DNA of 64,000 bases from Morganella morganii. GTDB lineage: Bacteria; Pseudomonadota; Gammaproteobacteria; Enterobacterales; Enterobacteriaceae. The number at the start of each line of letters is the position of its first letter. Position 1 is the stretch's first letter. This document shows, piece by piece, positions 54,301 to 63,085 of the stretch. Where the stretch lies: NCBI RefSeq assembly GCF_019242955.1, contig NZ_CP066129.1, positions 2,666,001-2,730,000 of the forward strand. The letters run 5' to 3'. Below the pieces are notes generated by a model. That model searched no databases. It saw only the letters and a program-made list of their open reading frames with translations, and was not told where the DNA came from. A program made the position numbers and the translations under genes.

Positions 54301-54831
54301 TTCACCCTTTATATGGAATTGCTGGAAAGCGCAGTCGATTCCCTGAAAAACGGCAAAGAGCCGTCGCTGGAAGATCTCACCCAAAATCAGACCGAAGTGG
54401 AGCTTCGCATGCCTGCTCTGCTGCCGGACGATTATCTGCCGGATGTCAGTATGCGCCTTTCCTTCTATAAGCGGATTGCCAGTGCGCGCAGTGATACCGA
54501 ACTGACAGAACTGAAGATTGAGCTGATTGACCGTTTCGGCCTGCTGCCCGATGCCGGACGCCACCTGCTGGCGGCTGCCGGTTTGCGCTTACAGGCGCAG
54601 CAACTCGGGATACGCCGGATTGAAGCACAGGAGAAAGGCGGTTTTATCGAATTCAGTGAGAAAAACCATGTCGATCCTGCTTACCTTATCGGGCTGCTGC
54701 AAAACAACCCGAAACAGTACCGGCTGGACGGTCCGTCAAAACTGAAGTTTATCTGTGACCTGACCGATCGTACCAAACGTATTGAGTTTGTTGCAGATTT
54801 ACTGACGGCCTTTGCCGCTCATCCTGCATAA
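51394..54831 (+). CDS. mfd: Transcription-repair coupling factor
   Basis: The ~1145-aa DNA translocase removes stalled RNA polymerase and recruits UvrA. Domains in order are UvrB-like region with LADWETLPYDSFSPHQEI, RNA-polymerase interaction domain (VVHLEHGVGRYQG ~residue 490), RecG-like helicase with Walker A CGDVGFGKTEVAMR and DEEHRFGVRHKE, TRG motif and C-terminal D7. Conservation with E. coli is high. I use ATG 51394 (M-S-L-K-T-R-Y-E-L-P), aligned with the E. coli start and GGA nine bases before; the frame opens at 51340. Confidence 0.96.
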   Translation, partial: SLKTRYELPARAADTRQLGEMTGAACAVEAASIIEQHDGPVILVTRDMQNALRLRDEIRQFTAQPAETLADWETLPYDSFSPHQEIISNRLSTLYRLPTLEKGALILPVNTLMQKVCPPEFLTSHALVMAKGEKLSRDKLREELVQGGYRSVEQVLEHGEFAIRGALLDLFPMGSELPFRIDFFDDEIDSLRTFDVDTQRTLDEVNAINLLPAHEFPTDKDAIEQFRSQWREIFEVRRDPEHIYQQVSKGTLPAGIEYWQPLFFTAPLVPLFDYLPDNTLLVTQDLQESADRFRRDVQQRFESRGVDPMRPLLPPSQLWLTPEELNQQMKTLPRVQLNNDKLPRKAANTNLGYTPLPDLKVNPQLKSPLDPLRRFLESTDAAVIFSVESEGRRESVQELLARIKIKPAEIRSLQDATVPGIYVMIGAAEHGFVDNERQRVLICESDMLGERVVRRRQDTRRTINTDTLIRNLAELRPGQPVVHLEHGVGRYQGLTTLEAGGIKAEYLILTYAGEDKLYVPVSSLHLISRYAGGADESAPLHKLGGEAWSKARQKAAEKVRDVAAQLLDIYAQRAVKPGFAFKHDREQYREFCQSFPFETTADQEQAINAVLSDMCQPVAMDRLVCGDVGFGKTEVAMRAAFLAVNNHKQVAVLVPTTLLAQQHYDNFRDRFANWPVRIEVLSRFRSAKEQQQVLDDTKEGKVDIIIGTHKLLQSDVHWHDLGLLVVDEEHRFGVRHKERIKAMRANVDILTLTATPIPRTLNMAMSGMRDLSIIATPPARRLAVKTFVRQYDELVVREAILREVLRGGQVYYLYNDVENIEKARDRIAELVPEARVAIGHGQMRERELERVMTDFHHQRFNVLVCTTIIETGIDIPSANTIIIERADHFGLAQLHQLRGRVGRSHHQAYAYLLTPHPKAMTTDAHKRLEAIASLEDLGAGFALATHDLEIRGAGELLGDDQSGQMASIGFTLYMELLESAVDSLKNGKEPSLEDLTQNQTEVELRMPALLPDDYLPDVSMRLSFYKRIASARSDTELTELKIELIDRFGLLPDAGRHLLAAAGLRLQAQQLGIRRIEAQEKGGFIEFSEKNHVDPAYLIGLLQNNPKQYRLDGPSKLKFICDLTDRTKRIEFVADLLTAFAAHPA

Positions 54832-54860
54832 CGCACAACATCCTCACGCACAACATCCTC
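54831..54860. repeat. Tandem 15-bp repeat at the end of mfd
   Basis: ACGCACAACATCCTC is repeated exactly at 54831-54845 and 54846-54860, beginning at the last base of the mfd stop codon. Confidence 0.85.
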
Positions 54861-54867
54861 ACTATCA

Positions 54868-54897
54868 GGCAGGTGCCGGTTTCGGCCGGCACCTGCC
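54868..54897 (+). other. Strong 12-bp hairpin after mfd without a T run
   Basis: GGCAGGTGCCGG and CCGGCACCTGCC pair perfectly around a six-base loop. No T tract follows on either strand, so it is not a typical Rho-independent terminator; it may protect the mfd mRNA 3' end. Confidence 0.6.
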
Positions 54898-54999
54898 AAA
54901 ATGAATAAAAATCCACTTATTGTGAATATTAATTTGCAAGGAGATTGTTAGTTCGGTTAGTATTTACCAAAATATAATGACAACAACAGGGTAAATACT

Positions 55000-56169
55000 A
55001 TGGATCGTCGTTCGTTTCTGAAATCAACAGGGATCGCACTCGGCGGCTTAACCGCTGCTTCTCTGATCAGTACCGGTCATGCCGCCACTGATACCGTTTC
55101 TCCCGCTGTTAAAGCCGCGCCGCTCAGTGCAGAAAATCCGCTGCTGCTGAACTTCAATGAAAACTCTTTGGGGATGTCGCCGAAAGCCCGTCAGGCGATT
55201 ATCAATGCACTTCCCGGCGCGTTCCGTTATCCGGATGCTGCCCGCGAAGCGCTGATTGAACAAATCGCCGCGCATTTCTCACTGACGCCAGAACACATCA
55301 GCCTCGGAAACGGGTCATCAGAAACCATTCAGGCAGCAGTGCAGATGCTGGTGGCGGAAGCACAGAAAAAACAGCAGCCGGTACAACTGATTGTTCCGGA
55401 CCCGACCTTTAATTATGCCGAACTGTATGCTGAGCCGCTGGGTGTGAATATTGTCAAAGTCCCGCTGAAAGCCGATCTCTCTTTCGACCTCACCGCGATG
55501 CAGGCAATTGCGGATAACTTTGCCGGTCATTCCGTTATCTATATCTGTAATCCGAATAACCCGACTGCCATGATCACCCCGGCCTCACAACTCGCGCAGT
55601 GGGTTAATCAGGCTCCGCCACAGCAGAATTTTATTATTGATGAGGCTTATGCAGAATTTGTATCTGACCCGCAATTTAAAAGTGCGGTTGAATGGGTGTC
55701 TGCCGGTAAATCCAATATTATTGTGACCCGGACATTCTCAAAAATATTTGCCCTGGCCGGACTTCGTGTCGGTTATGGTATTGCCGTACCGGCAGTGACA
55801 GAACAGATAAATAATTTCAATTCTATCGATAATACTAATATAGCAGGCGCTGTTTCCGCACTGGCATCCCTGAATGATAAACCGTTTATTGATTACAGCC
55901 GCCATTCAACAGATGTAGCACGGGAAATTGTGGTGGCCGCACTGAAAGAATTAAACCTGCCTTATGCACCATCACAGGCTAATTTTATCTTCCACAAAGT
56001 GGACGGGGATGTAAAAATCTATCAGCAGCGGATGAAAGAGAACCATATTATGGTCGGCCGTGAATTTCCGCCGGTTACCGGCTGGAGCCGCCTGACATTA
56101 GGGACACCGGAAGAGATGCAGCAATTCGTTGCGGTATTAAAACAGTTCCGCCAGAAAGGCTGGGTTTAA
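55000..56169 (+). CDS. Tat-exported aminotransferase (histidinol-phosphate aminotransferase-like)
   Basis: The 389-aa fold-type I PLP enzyme starts with a twin-arginine signal (DRRSFLKSTGIALGG) and a cut site near GHA-ATD, so it should be folded in the cytoplasm and exported with its cofactor. The body resembles HisC. NFNENSLGMSP lies near the start, NPNNPTAM around residue 187, IDEAYAEF follows, and the PLP lysine sits in TRTFSKIFALAGLRVGYG. HisC itself is cytoplasmic and lacks a Tat signal, so this is a different, periplasmic enzyme whose substrate is unknown. It is monocistronic and ends at a terminator. Confidence 0.85.
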   Translation: MDRRSFLKSTGIALGGLTAASLISTGHAATDTVSPAVKAAPLSAENPLLLNFNENSLGMSPKARQAIINALPGAFRYPDAAREALIEQIAAHFSLTPEHISLGNGSSETIQAAVQMLVAEAQKKQQPVQLIVPDPTFNYAELYAEPLGVNIVKVPLKADLSFDLTAMQAIADNFAGHSVIYICNPNNPTAMITPASQLAQWVNQAPPQQNFIIDEAYAEFVSDPQFKSAVEWVSAGKSNIIVTRTFSKIFALAGLRVGYGIAVPAVTEQINNFNSIDNTNIAGAVSALASLNDKPFIDYSRHSTDVAREIVVAALKELNLPYAPSQANFIFHKVDGDVKIYQQRMKENHIMVGREFPPVTGWSRLTLGTPEEMQQFVAVLKQFRQKGWV

Positions 56170-56199
56170 TTTCCGGTTATATTAAATAAAATTGACTGA

Positions 56200-56236
56200 T
56201 ACCGGTTTACTGAATAAACCGGTATTTTCTTTTTTT
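56200..56236 (+). terminator. Terminator of the aminotransferase gene
   Basis: TACCGGTTTA and TAAACCGGTA form a ten-pair stem with a five-base loop and are followed by a T-rich tract (ATTTTCTTTTTTT). Confidence 0.88.
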
Positions 56237-56250
56237 GTCCGCTGCACAAT

Positions 56251-56745
56251 TTATTTTACGCTATCCAGCCCCGGTAAAATGATCAGCCGCCCTGAATTAT
56301 CCACCGGCATCGCATCACCGGGATTATAATTGATTCTGACCTTACCGACGGTATTGTTAATTTTATATACTACATCGTAGCCGATAACCCGCTGCTCATA
56401 AGTGTACGCCGTGGTGCAGGAGCGGTATGTCGGGCCGCCGTACACCTTCGGTTCATGCAGCAGTGTTTCATACAGCAGATACGGGGTACACACCTGTTCT
56501 GTCGGGTGAACGATATCCAGAAGCTCCCGTTTATACGGCCCCGGCATGGTTGTCAGGTCACAGTATTCGTGGCGCACCGGTATCGTCGCCGTAATCGGTT
56601 CTGATGAAAGAACCTCAGCAACAGCGGGACGTTTATGTTTTATCACAGCAAGGGAAATAATTACCGCAAAAATAACAAAAAGAAGCCCGAGCCCTGTAAC
56701 AGTTATTCGTGATAACGGTTTCCATTTAGTTTTATTCATTGTCAA
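56251..56745 (-). CDS. umoD: UmoD/YcfJ-family envelope protein
   Basis: The 164-aa protein has one N-terminal membrane segment or uncleaved signal (~residues 15-36) and a periplasmic part. The C-terminal phrase CTTAYTYEQRVIGYDVVYKINNTVGKVRINYNPG, in pieces, matches E. coli YcfJ (IGYDVTYKIG... then G-K-I-R-M and D-P-G). UmoD of Proteus mirabilis is a YcfJ relative that upregulates flhDC and swarming. The glycine-zipper middle of YcfJ is absent here, as expected of UmoD. Like ycfJ in E. coli it lies next to ndh. Its role in flagellar control here is inferred. Confidence 0.7.
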   Translation of the reverse strand: MTMNKTKWKPLSRITVTGLGLLFVIFAVIISLAVIKHKRPAVAEVLSSEPITATIPVRHEYCDLTTMPGPYKRELLDIVHPTEQVCTPYLLYETLLHEPKVYGGPTYRSCTTAYTYEQRVIGYDVVYKINNTVGKVRINYNPGDAMPVDNSGRLIILPGLDSVK

Positions 56746-57138
56746 ATTATCTAAATATCCAACGGTAATTATTAGGATTATTCCTATCGCACAACGGGGG
56801 GTATTTTTTAACTGTTTATCTGTCGTGCTATATTCCTTCAGTGCCGCTAAATAAAGGTTAAATAATATTGAATTAAAATCTTGTCCCTGTAATTTATTAA
56901 TTCAATACGGCTGTGTGTGTACTGACAACGATCAACATTCATTAATAAATGAGCAGTATCTGCCTTATTTTGTTCATTACTACCGGAATTATCTGTTAGT
57001 GATGATACTGAGCGCCTGTTTAATAATACCTTTTTTGTGCTGCCTCAAATTTGAGCGATCTGTATTTCCTTGTGGTCAGCAGGGTTTCTTACTGATAAAA
57101 AATGACGCCCGGAGGCGTCATTTTTAGCGGAGATCAAA
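56746..57138. other. 393-bp gap between umoD and ndh
   Basis: This AT-rich stretch holds the ndh terminator (57101-57122) and presumably the umoD promoter. A 70-codon plus-strand frame (56915-57127) runs into that terminator hairpin and is not supported as a gene. I see nothing else. Confidence 0.5.
57094..57124. terminator. Terminator of ndh
   Basis: AATGACGCC and GGCGTCATT pair around CGGA, with T runs on both strands. It lies 15 bases past the ndh stop on the minus strand. Confidence 0.88.
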
Positions 57139-58443
57139 TTAATGCAGTTTCAGCCGCGGCCGGATAATCCGGTTTATTCCGCCGACCAGCATCATCAGCC
57201 CGGTTTTTATATAACCGTGCAGTGCTATCTGGTGCATACGGTACAATGAAATATACATCACACGGGCAATCCGCCCTTCAATCATCATATTTCCGCGCAT
57301 CAGGTTCCCCATCAGACTGCCGACCGTACTGAAACGGGACAGAGAGACCAGAGAGCCGTGATCTTTAAACACATAATCCTTCAGCGGCTTATCATTAAGC
57401 ACCGCAAGGATGTTGTGATAGCAGCGGGTGGCCATCTGGTGTGCTGACTGTGCGCGCGGCGGAACAAATCCGCCCTCTTTTTTCGGGCAGGATGAGCAGT
57501 CGCCGATAGCAAAAATCGCATCATCGCGGGTGGTCCGGAGCGTTGGTTTGACCATCAGCTGATTGATGCGGTTAGTTTCCAGTCCGCCGATCTCTTTCAG
57601 GAAATCCGGCGCCTTGATACCGGCAGCCCAGACCATCAGGCTCGCGGTAATATGCTCACCATCTTTGGTGTTCAGGCCGGATTCATCGGCACTGGTGACC
57701 ATAGTCTGTGTCATGACTCTTACGCCCAGCTTGCTCAGTTCCTGATGTGCTGCACCGGCAATTTTCGGCGGCAGTGCAGGCAGGATACGCTCACCCGCCT
57801 CCACCAGTGTCACATTCAGCGCATCCGTGTTCAGACCTTTAAAACCGTAGCTGTGGAGCTGCTCAACGGCGTTATACAGTTCTGCGGACAATTCCACCCC
57901 GGTCGCACCGCCGCCGACAATGGCGATATTCACTTTTTCGCCTTCGCCGTGGCTGGCGGAATATTTCAGGAACAGGTTCAGCATCTCATTATGGAAACGT
58001 TTTGCCTGTGACGGACTGTCGAGGAAGATACAGTTCTCTTTGATCCCCGGCGTCCCGAAATCGTTGGAAGTACTGCCCAGCGCCATTACCAGGATGTCAT
58101 AATCCAGGTTACGTTCCGGTACCAGCAGGTCACCGTTGTTATCACGGATTTCCGCCAGGGTGATATTTTTGCTGTCGCGATCCAGTCCGGTCATAGAGCC
58201 CAGCTGGAAATTAAAATAGTGATTGCGGGCGTGTGCCAGGTAGCTCAGGGCATCCACGCCGTCATCCAGAGAACCGGTCGCCACTTCGTGTAACAGCGGT
58301 TTCCACAGGTGGCTGCTGTTGCGATCGACCAGAGTGATTTCCGCTTTTTTCTTCTTACCCAGTTTGTGGCCGAGCTGCGTTGCCAGTTCCAGCCCGCCTG
58401 CGCCACCGCCGATAATCACAATCTTCGTATTCGGTGTAGTCAT
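57139..58443 (-). CDS. ndh: NADH dehydrogenase II (non-proton-pumping)
   Basis: The 434-aa flavoprotein oxidises NADH and reduces ubiquinone at the inner membrane. Two dinucleotide-binding folds are present: [16 protein letters not shown] (FAD) and [15 protein letters not shown] (NADH). AIGDCSSCP binds FAD. The amphipathic C-terminus anchors the enzyme. The length equals that of E. coli Ndh when started at ATG 58443 (M-T-T-P-N-T-K); the frame opens at 58515. A perfect FNR box lies ~130 bp upstream, fitting anaerobic repression. Confidence 0.96.
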   Translation of the reverse strand: MTTPNTKIVIIGGGAGGLELATQLGHKLGKKKKAEITLVDRNSSHLWKPLLHEVATGSLDDGVDALSYLAHARNHYFNFQLGSMTGLDRDSKNITLAEIRDNNGDLLVPERNLDYDILVMALGSTSNDFGTPGIKENCIFLDSPSQAKRFHNEMLNLFLKYSASHGEGEKVNIAIVGGGATGVELSAELYNAVEQLHSYGFKGLNTDALNVTLVEAGERILPALPPKIAGAAHQELSKLGVRVMTQTMVTSADESGLNTKDGEHITASLMVWAAGIKAPDFLKEIGGLETNRINQLMVKPTLRTTRDDAIFAIGDCSSCPKKEGGFVPPRAQSAHQMATRCYHNILAVLNDKPLKDYVFKDHGSLVSLSRFSTVGSLMGNLMRGNMMIEGRIARVMYISLYRMHQIALHGYIKTGLMMLVGGINRIIRPRLKLH

Positions 58444-58571
58444 AACATCCTCTGAAAAATAATCTAACGTTATCTCAGGGCTCTTCAGGAAAAACAGTGA
58501 GATAACATCAGACAAAACTGAATCGTGTCACACCATGGTATACCACAACAGGTAATTTGGTCATACCATAT

Positions 58572-58585
58572 TTGATCATAATCAA
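58572..58585. promoter_or_regulatory. FNR box upstream of ndh
   Basis: TTGATCATAATCAA is a perfect match to the FNR consensus TTGAT-N4-ATCAA, extended to a 16-bp palindrome with flanking T and A. E. coli ndh is repressed by FNR in anaerobiosis through such sites. The 434-bp gap 58444-58877 otherwise holds the ycfP terminator and no gene. Confidence 0.85.
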
Positions 58586-58835
58586 ATTTTGGGTAATCCG
58601 GCGGTAAAATGCAAACATTATTTTAAAGTTAACAAGAATATTTTACTTTTGGTTTACCTCTGATGTTTTCTTTAATCACCGGATTAACTTTTCACAGTCA
58701 CCCATGGAAAAAGCCTGTTATCTTGCTGATCCACCAGCAGAAAGTTATTGATATAGCGCAATGACAGGAAAGATACGTAAGAGATACCGCACAGGGAAGG
58801 CAGTTTTGAGACAGGAATCGCTTCAGTTGAGGCGT

Positions 58836-58865
58836 AAAAAAACCGCGCCTTCAGCAGGCACGGTC
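58836..58865 (-). terminator. Terminator of the hinT-ycfP operon
   Basis: On the minus strand ACCGTGCC pairs with GGCGCGGT (one wobble) around a seven-base loop and is followed by seven T, just past the ycfP stop. Confidence 0.85.
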
Positions 58866-58877
58866 ATTTTACTGATA

Positions 58878-59426
58878 TCAGGCTTTTTTAAACGGTGTTT
58901 TAAACTCTTTGATTTCCTGTAAATGACGGGACAGATCTTTAAATTTATGAGCCTGCTCTTCATCCCAGATAACCTGGTAGTAAGGCGATAAAGTATCATG
59001 CGCACGCTGACTATCCAGTGCCTCATCATTGCGGGACAACAACACCAGGCAGTTCTGCCGGTTCAGGGTGCGGAAATCCGAAATACACTTGGTCATGATA
59101 TCCAGATACTCTTCCGGGCGGTCGATTTTGCCTTCCATATTTTCATACGGGAACAGGTTCGGGTTCACCATCACCTGACGAATTCCGCACAGGTAGCCGA
59201 CACGTTCAGCCCAGAAGCCTCCCAGCCCCACGCCCAGCACAATGGCCGGACCTTCGCTCTGTTTTACCGCTTTATCCACTTCGGTCAGCAGATATTTCAT
59301 GTCATAACGCGGATGCAGTGTGCTGTAACTGATAAAACGGACATCCGGGTCCGCAAATTTCAGTTGCATCACTTTTTCATGATTGCCCGGGCTGGTTGAA
59401 TCAAATCCATGAAGATAAATAATCAT
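58878..59426 (-). CDS. ycfP: YcfP family esterase-like protein
   Basis: The 182-aa protein matches E. coli YcfP (UPF0227). It has an alpha/beta-hydrolase look: [18 protein letters not shown] at the start, and [19 protein letters not shown], where the usual nucleophile Ser of GxSxGG is replaced by Gly, as in this family. Its substrate is unknown. I use ATG 59426, which overlaps the nagZ stop by four bases. Confidence 0.92.
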   Translation of the reverse strand: MIIYLHGFDSTSPGNHEKVMQLKFADPDVRFISYSTLHPRYDMKYLLTEVDKAVKQSEGPAIVLGVGLGGFWAERVGYLCGIRQVMVNPNLFPYENMEGKIDRPEEYLDIMTKCISDFRTLNRQNCLVLLSRNDEALDSQRAHDTLSPYYQVIWDEEQAHKFKDLSRHLQEIKEFKTPFKKA

Positions 59427-60445
59427 GCTCGCTCCTGCCATTGTTCGTGTAATACGGATAGGGTTTTGTTCGCCTGCTGCCAGCGCTCACTGCGCTGCAA
59501 TTCGGCCAGATCATAACCTTTACCCCGATGATACAACTTATCAATACGTTGTGCCGTGATAACAGGCAAATTATCAAGGATAGTCACAGCACCTTTACGG
59601 TTATTACAGACCAGGATCATATCGCAGCCCGCATCCAGTGATGCCTGACCGCGTTCGGCATAACCGCCCATGACCGCCGCCCCTTCCATTGACAGGTCAT
59701 CCGAGAAAATCACCCCATCAAACCCGAGCTGCTGACGCAGAACCGATTTCAGCCAGTACGGCGAGCCGCTGGCCGGACGATCATCAATCTGAGTGTAAAT
59801 CACATGAGCAGGCATGACGGCATCGAGCAGCCCGCGCTGGATAAATTCACGGAAAATCGCCATGTCTTTACCGCGGATCACCGCCGGGTCGCGTTCATCA
59901 CGCGGCGTTTCTTTGTGGGAATCCGCACTGACCGCGCCGTGTCCGGGGAAGTGTTTACCGGTACTCGACATTCCGGCGCTGCGCATACCGCGCACAAAAC
60001 GCTCCGCCATCTGCGCCGCAATATCGCCGTCCTCATGGAACGCACGCGAGCCGATAGCCGCGCTGCCATGCCCCAGATCCAGCACCGGCGCAAAACTGAT
60101 ATCAATATCCATGGCGATCATTTCCGCCGCCATCAGCCAGCCCGCTTCTTCTGCCATCGCAGAGCCGGTGAGCGGGTCATTCAGCAGTGCAAAAGATTGC
60201 GCCGCCGGCAGACGGGTAAAACCCTCTTTAAACCGCTGAACGCGTCCGCCTTCCTGATCAACCGCAATCACCACACGGTTATCGCGGGTGGCTTCACGGA
60301 TCTGCCGCGTCAGTTCACGCAGCTGTGCCGTGTCATGGAAATTACGGGTAAAAAGAATCACGCCCCCGACAGAAGGGTGGCGCAGAATTTCGCGCTCTTC
60401 GCTGTCCAGCTCATACCCTTCAACATCTAACATTACAGGACCCAT
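59423..60445 (-). CDS. nagZ: Beta-N-acetylglucosaminidase NagZ
   Basis: The 340-aa GH3 enzyme removes GlcNAc from anhydro-muropeptides during peptidoglycan recycling. Its product induces AmpC through AmpR in species that carry them. The catalytic loop [18 protein letters not shown] supplies the Asp-His dyad and [15 protein letters not shown] the nucleophile Asp. The length equals that of E. coli (341). Confidence 0.97.
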   Translation of the reverse strand: MGPVMLDVEGYELDSEEREILRHPSVGGVILFTRNFHDTAQLRELTRQIREATRDNRVVIAVDQEGGRVQRFKEGFTRLPAAQSFALLNDPLTGSAMAEEAGWLMAAEMIAMDIDISFAPVLDLGHGSAAIGSRAFHEDGDIAAQMAERFVRGMRSAGMSSTGKHFPGHGAVSADSHKETPRDERDPAVIRGKDMAIFREFIQRGLLDAVMPAHVIYTQIDDRPASGSPYWLKSVLRQQLGFDGVIFSDDLSMEGAAVMGGYAERGQASLDAGCDMILVCNNRKGAVTILDNLPVITAQRIDKLYHRGKGYDLAELQRSERWQQANKTLSVLHEQWQERA

Positions 60446-60463
60446 GGTGACACCTCGTTATAT

Positions 60464-61339
60464 TTACCTGAGCCCGGCGGCGGCTTTCAGCGCGGCCGGG
60501 TATTGCAGAAACTGCGGGTCGCCGGTTTGTCCCCAGCGGCTCTCAAACCACATAACCATCATATAATCTGCCCGTGCCTGCCAGCGGCAGGTCTGCGCCA
60601 GTACGCGCTGCGGACAGTGATAAGCAGAATAATAACGCAGAAAAGTGTGAATTAACGTCAATGACCAGTTATTGGCACGAAAAAGTGTGGCGAGAGAGAG
60701 GCCGATATCCGTGTCAGCGGCGTATTCCCAGTCAATCAGATGCAGATCACCCGCTGCGGTCACGATATTACCGGGATGGATATCCATATGTGCAGGGGCG
60801 AGTTTCAGCGGCTGTGGTTCCGCTTCGCGCATAAAGTGACTGTGGATGCGCAGCAGCTGTGGTGTGCGGCGGCGTTTGTCCGTCAGATGAAAATGGCGGT
60901 CTGCCTGCGCTTTGAGCGGCAGACGGTAACCGGTCTGCGGCTGGTTATGCAAACGGCTGACCAGCGCCGCCAGTTGCGGCATAAACGCCGGTTCCTGCAT
61001 CTGTTCCGGCGGCAGAGTTTTCCCCGCCACCCGGTACAGCAGCAACCAGCCGTGGCTGAAGCCCGCCACACGCGGCGCCAGCCCGCTGTCACGCAACCGG
61101 TGCAGAATACGTGCCTCTTTCTGACGGCTGACACCGATATCCGCACTGTGTGCCGTCTGCGCTCTGCCAATCAGAAATACATCATTTTGTTCAATACTGA
61201 CACTTTCCCGTGTCAGTCCGTTCAGCGGACGGATTGTCCAGCCGCCGGCCGGCAGTGCGGGAAAGTGTTCAGCGAGACATAACAGTAACGCGCTGTTACT
61301 GCTCAAGCACCGCGCCCTTACCGGACCAGATGATTTCAC
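60464..61339 (-). CDS. thiK: Thiamine kinase
   Basis: The protein resembles E. coli ThiK, a salvage kinase of the aminoglycoside phosphotransferase fold. Motifs are HMDIHPGNIV (catalytic loop) and LIDWEYAADTDIG (metal-binding Asp). The frame starts at 61339 but overlaps lpoB by 44 bases; an internal start would shorten it to near the 274 residues of E. coli. It lies between lpoB and nagZ as in E. coli. Confidence 0.92.
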   Translation of the reverse strand: MKSSGPVRARCLSSNSALLLCLAEHFPALPAGGWTIRPLNGLTRESVSIEQNDVFLIGRAQTAHSADIGVSRQKEARILHRLRDSGLAPRVAGFSHGWLLLYRVAGKTLPPEQMQEPAFMPQLAALVSRLHNQPQTGYRLPLKAQADRHFHLTDKRRRTPQLLRIHSHFMREAEPQPLKLAPAHMDIHPGNIVTAAGDLHLIDWEYAADTDIGLSLATLFRANNWSLTLIHTFLRYYSAYHCPQRVLAQTCRWQARADYMMVMWFESRWGQTGDPQFLQYPAALKAAAGLR

Positions 61340-61880
61340 CGCTGCTGACAGACATCAGCTGCATTTCCATCTGACGGGCATCGCGGGTGCCGGTCACCAC
61401 ACTGTACAGCACATAGTCGGCATTCAGGTAACGCGCCAGACCGATAGCTTTGCTGCGCAGAGTCAGTGTGTCGTTATCCCCCATACCAAGCACTGACATA
61501 GCACTGCTGACCGCACCGGCCGGGATCACATTCAGCACCCCGGTTTTTCCGATGGTATTCATCAGAGCACCGGTCGCGACATTGGTTTGCAGGCTGCTGT
61601 TGGTCTTATTACCGACTTTATTGACCAGCAGTGTGCTGCCCTGATTCACGCCGTCACTGTGCACCATCTGATTAACCAGCGGTGTGATGCTCTGTTCCCA
61701 TTCAATTTTTTTCATTTTCGGCGGCACAGGCACCGTATCTGACGGCGGCAGCGGCGGCGGTGTGGTATCCGCAGGCGGAGGTGTTACCGTATCCACCGGA
61801 GCCGGAGGTGTTACCGGTGCCATTGAAGGACACCCGGCCAGCAGCCAGACAGAGGCAATCACACATAAAAGACGTTTCAT
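61296..61880 (-). CDS. lpoB: Penicillin-binding protein activator LpoB
   Basis: The 194-aa outer-membrane lipoprotein has the lipobox LLAGC (Cys ~17), a Pro/Thr-rich flexible linker (residues ~20-55) and a folded domain that activates PBP1b. Phrases such as IEWEQSITPLVNQM and LNADYVLYSVVTG are those of LpoB. I take the second Met as start. In E. coli ycfL lies between hinT and lpoB; here hinT ends only 21 bp before lpoB and ycfL is missing. Confidence 0.94.
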   Translation of the reverse strand: MKRLLCVIASVWLLAGCPSMAPVTPPAPVDTVTPPPADTTPPPLPPSDTVPVPPKMKKIEWEQSITPLVNQMVHSDGVNQGSTLLVNKVGNKTNSSLQTNVATGALMNTIGKTGVLNVIPAGAVSSAMSVLGMGDNDTLTLRSKAIGLARYLNADYVLYSVVTGTRDARQMEMQLMSVSSGEIIWSGKGAVLEQ

Positions 61881-61901
61881 CACGATTCTCCTGTCTGCCG
61901 G

Positions 61902-62252
61902 TTATTTTGCCAGCATCGGCCCCAGATGACGGCCGCCGACCAGATGCATATGAATATGGAACACTTCCTGACCGCCGTGGCGGTTGCAGTTCATTATCAG
62001 GCGGTAGCCGTCATCCGCAATCCCTTCCTGCTGCGCGATTTTGGCTGCCACGGTGATCATATGACCCAGAACCTGTTCATCTTCCGCAGTGACATCATTC
62101 ACGGTAGGAATAAGATGATTGGGAATAATCAGAATATGCGTCGGTGCCTGCGGGGAAATATCACGGAACGCCGTGACGCTGTCATCCTGATAAACGATAT
62201 CAGACGGAATTTCACGACGAATAATTTTACTAAAAATAGTTTCTTCGGCCAT
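61902..62252 (-). CDS. hinT: Purine nucleoside phosphoramidase HinT
   Basis: The 116-aa HIT protein hydrolyses AMP-N-lysine-type phosphoramidates. The HIT motif HIHMHLVGG is present at ~residues 99-107, with the start [21 protein letters not shown] typical of Hint. It heads hinT-lpoB-thiK-nagZ-ycfP. Confidence 0.97.
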   Translation of the reverse strand: MAEETIFSKIIRREIPSDIVYQDDSVTAFRDISPQAPTHILIIPNHLIPTVNDVTAEDEQVLGHMITVAAKIAQQEGIADDGYRLIMNCNRHGGQEVFHIHMHLVGGRHLGPMLAK

Positions 62253-62295
62253 AACCTGCTCCTGTAATTAATCAGCCTGACAGACGGGTCCGTAT

Positions 62296-63075
62296 TTACC
62301 GGACTGACACCTGAAACAGACGGCTGAAATTGTCAGTGGTGATCTCAGCAAGCGCCTCAACGCTCACCCCTTTTAATACCGCCATATACTCCGCCACATC
62401 ACGTACGTAAGCGGGCTGGTTCTCTTTACCGCGGAACGGTACCGGTGCCAGATAAGGTGAGTCCGTTTCCACCAGAATACGATCCAGCGGCACAATCCGT
62501 GCGGCTTCGCGGATCTGTTCTGCGTTGCGGAAGGTCACGATACCGGAAAAGGAGATATAAAAACCTTCATCCAGCAGTGCCGTTGCCGTCTCTTTGTCCT
62601 CGGTAAAGCAGTGTAACACGCCGCCGCACTCCCCGGCCTGTTCTTCGCGGATAATCGCCAGGGTATCTTCACGGGCATCGCGGGTATGCACAATGACCGG
62701 TTTATTCAGCTCGCGTCCGATGCGGATATGCTCACGGAAAACATCACGCTGAAGCGCCGCATTCTCTTTCTGATAGTAGTAATCCAGCCCGGTTTCGCCG
62801 AGTGCCACCACACGTTTATCCGCAGCCAGTTCGCGCAGCAGTGTGAAATCATACGGCTCATCCAGATTCAGCGGATGAATACCACAGGAAAAGGCCACAT
62901 CCGGGCGTTCGCCAATCAGCTCACGCATTTTGGTATACCCCGGCAGGGTTGTCGCAACCGCCAGCGCATATTTCACATCACGCTGTGCGGCTTTTTGCAT
63001 AACATCATCCACACTCTCGTGCCGTTTTTCATAATCCAGACAATCGAGGTGGCAGTGGGAATCGACTAAAAACAT
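62296..63075 (-). CDS. ycfH: TatD-family metal-dependent hydrolase (YcfH)
   Basis: The 259-aa TIM-barrel hydrolase has metal ligands in DSHCHLDCLDY, GETGLDYYY, HTRDAREDTL, HCFTED and ETDSPYLAP. E. coli YcfH belongs to the TatD DNase family; its physiological substrate is not settled. It follows holB by ten bases, as in E. coli. Confidence 0.95.
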   Translation of the reverse strand: MFLVDSHCHLDCLDYEKRHESVDDVMQKAAQRDVKYALAVATTLPGYTKMRELIGERPDVAFSCGIHPLNLDEPYDFTLLRELAADKRVVALGETGLDYYYQKENAALQRDVFREHIRIGRELNKPVIVHTRDAREDTLAIIREEQAGECGGVLHCFTEDKETATALLDEGFYISFSGIVTFRNAEQIREAARIVPLDRILVETDSPYLAPVPFRGKENQPAYVRDVAEYMAVLKGVSVEALAEITTDNFSRLFQVSVR

Positions 63076-63085
63076 AATTAACCTG

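Noticed and set aside
54868-54897. Rho-independent terminator of mfd
   Set aside because: The hairpin is strong but neither strand has a T run after it; kept only as a hairpin.
56915-57127. 70-codon plus-strand frame between umoD and ndh
   Set aside because: It ends inside the ndh terminator and lacks a ribosome site; more likely chance.
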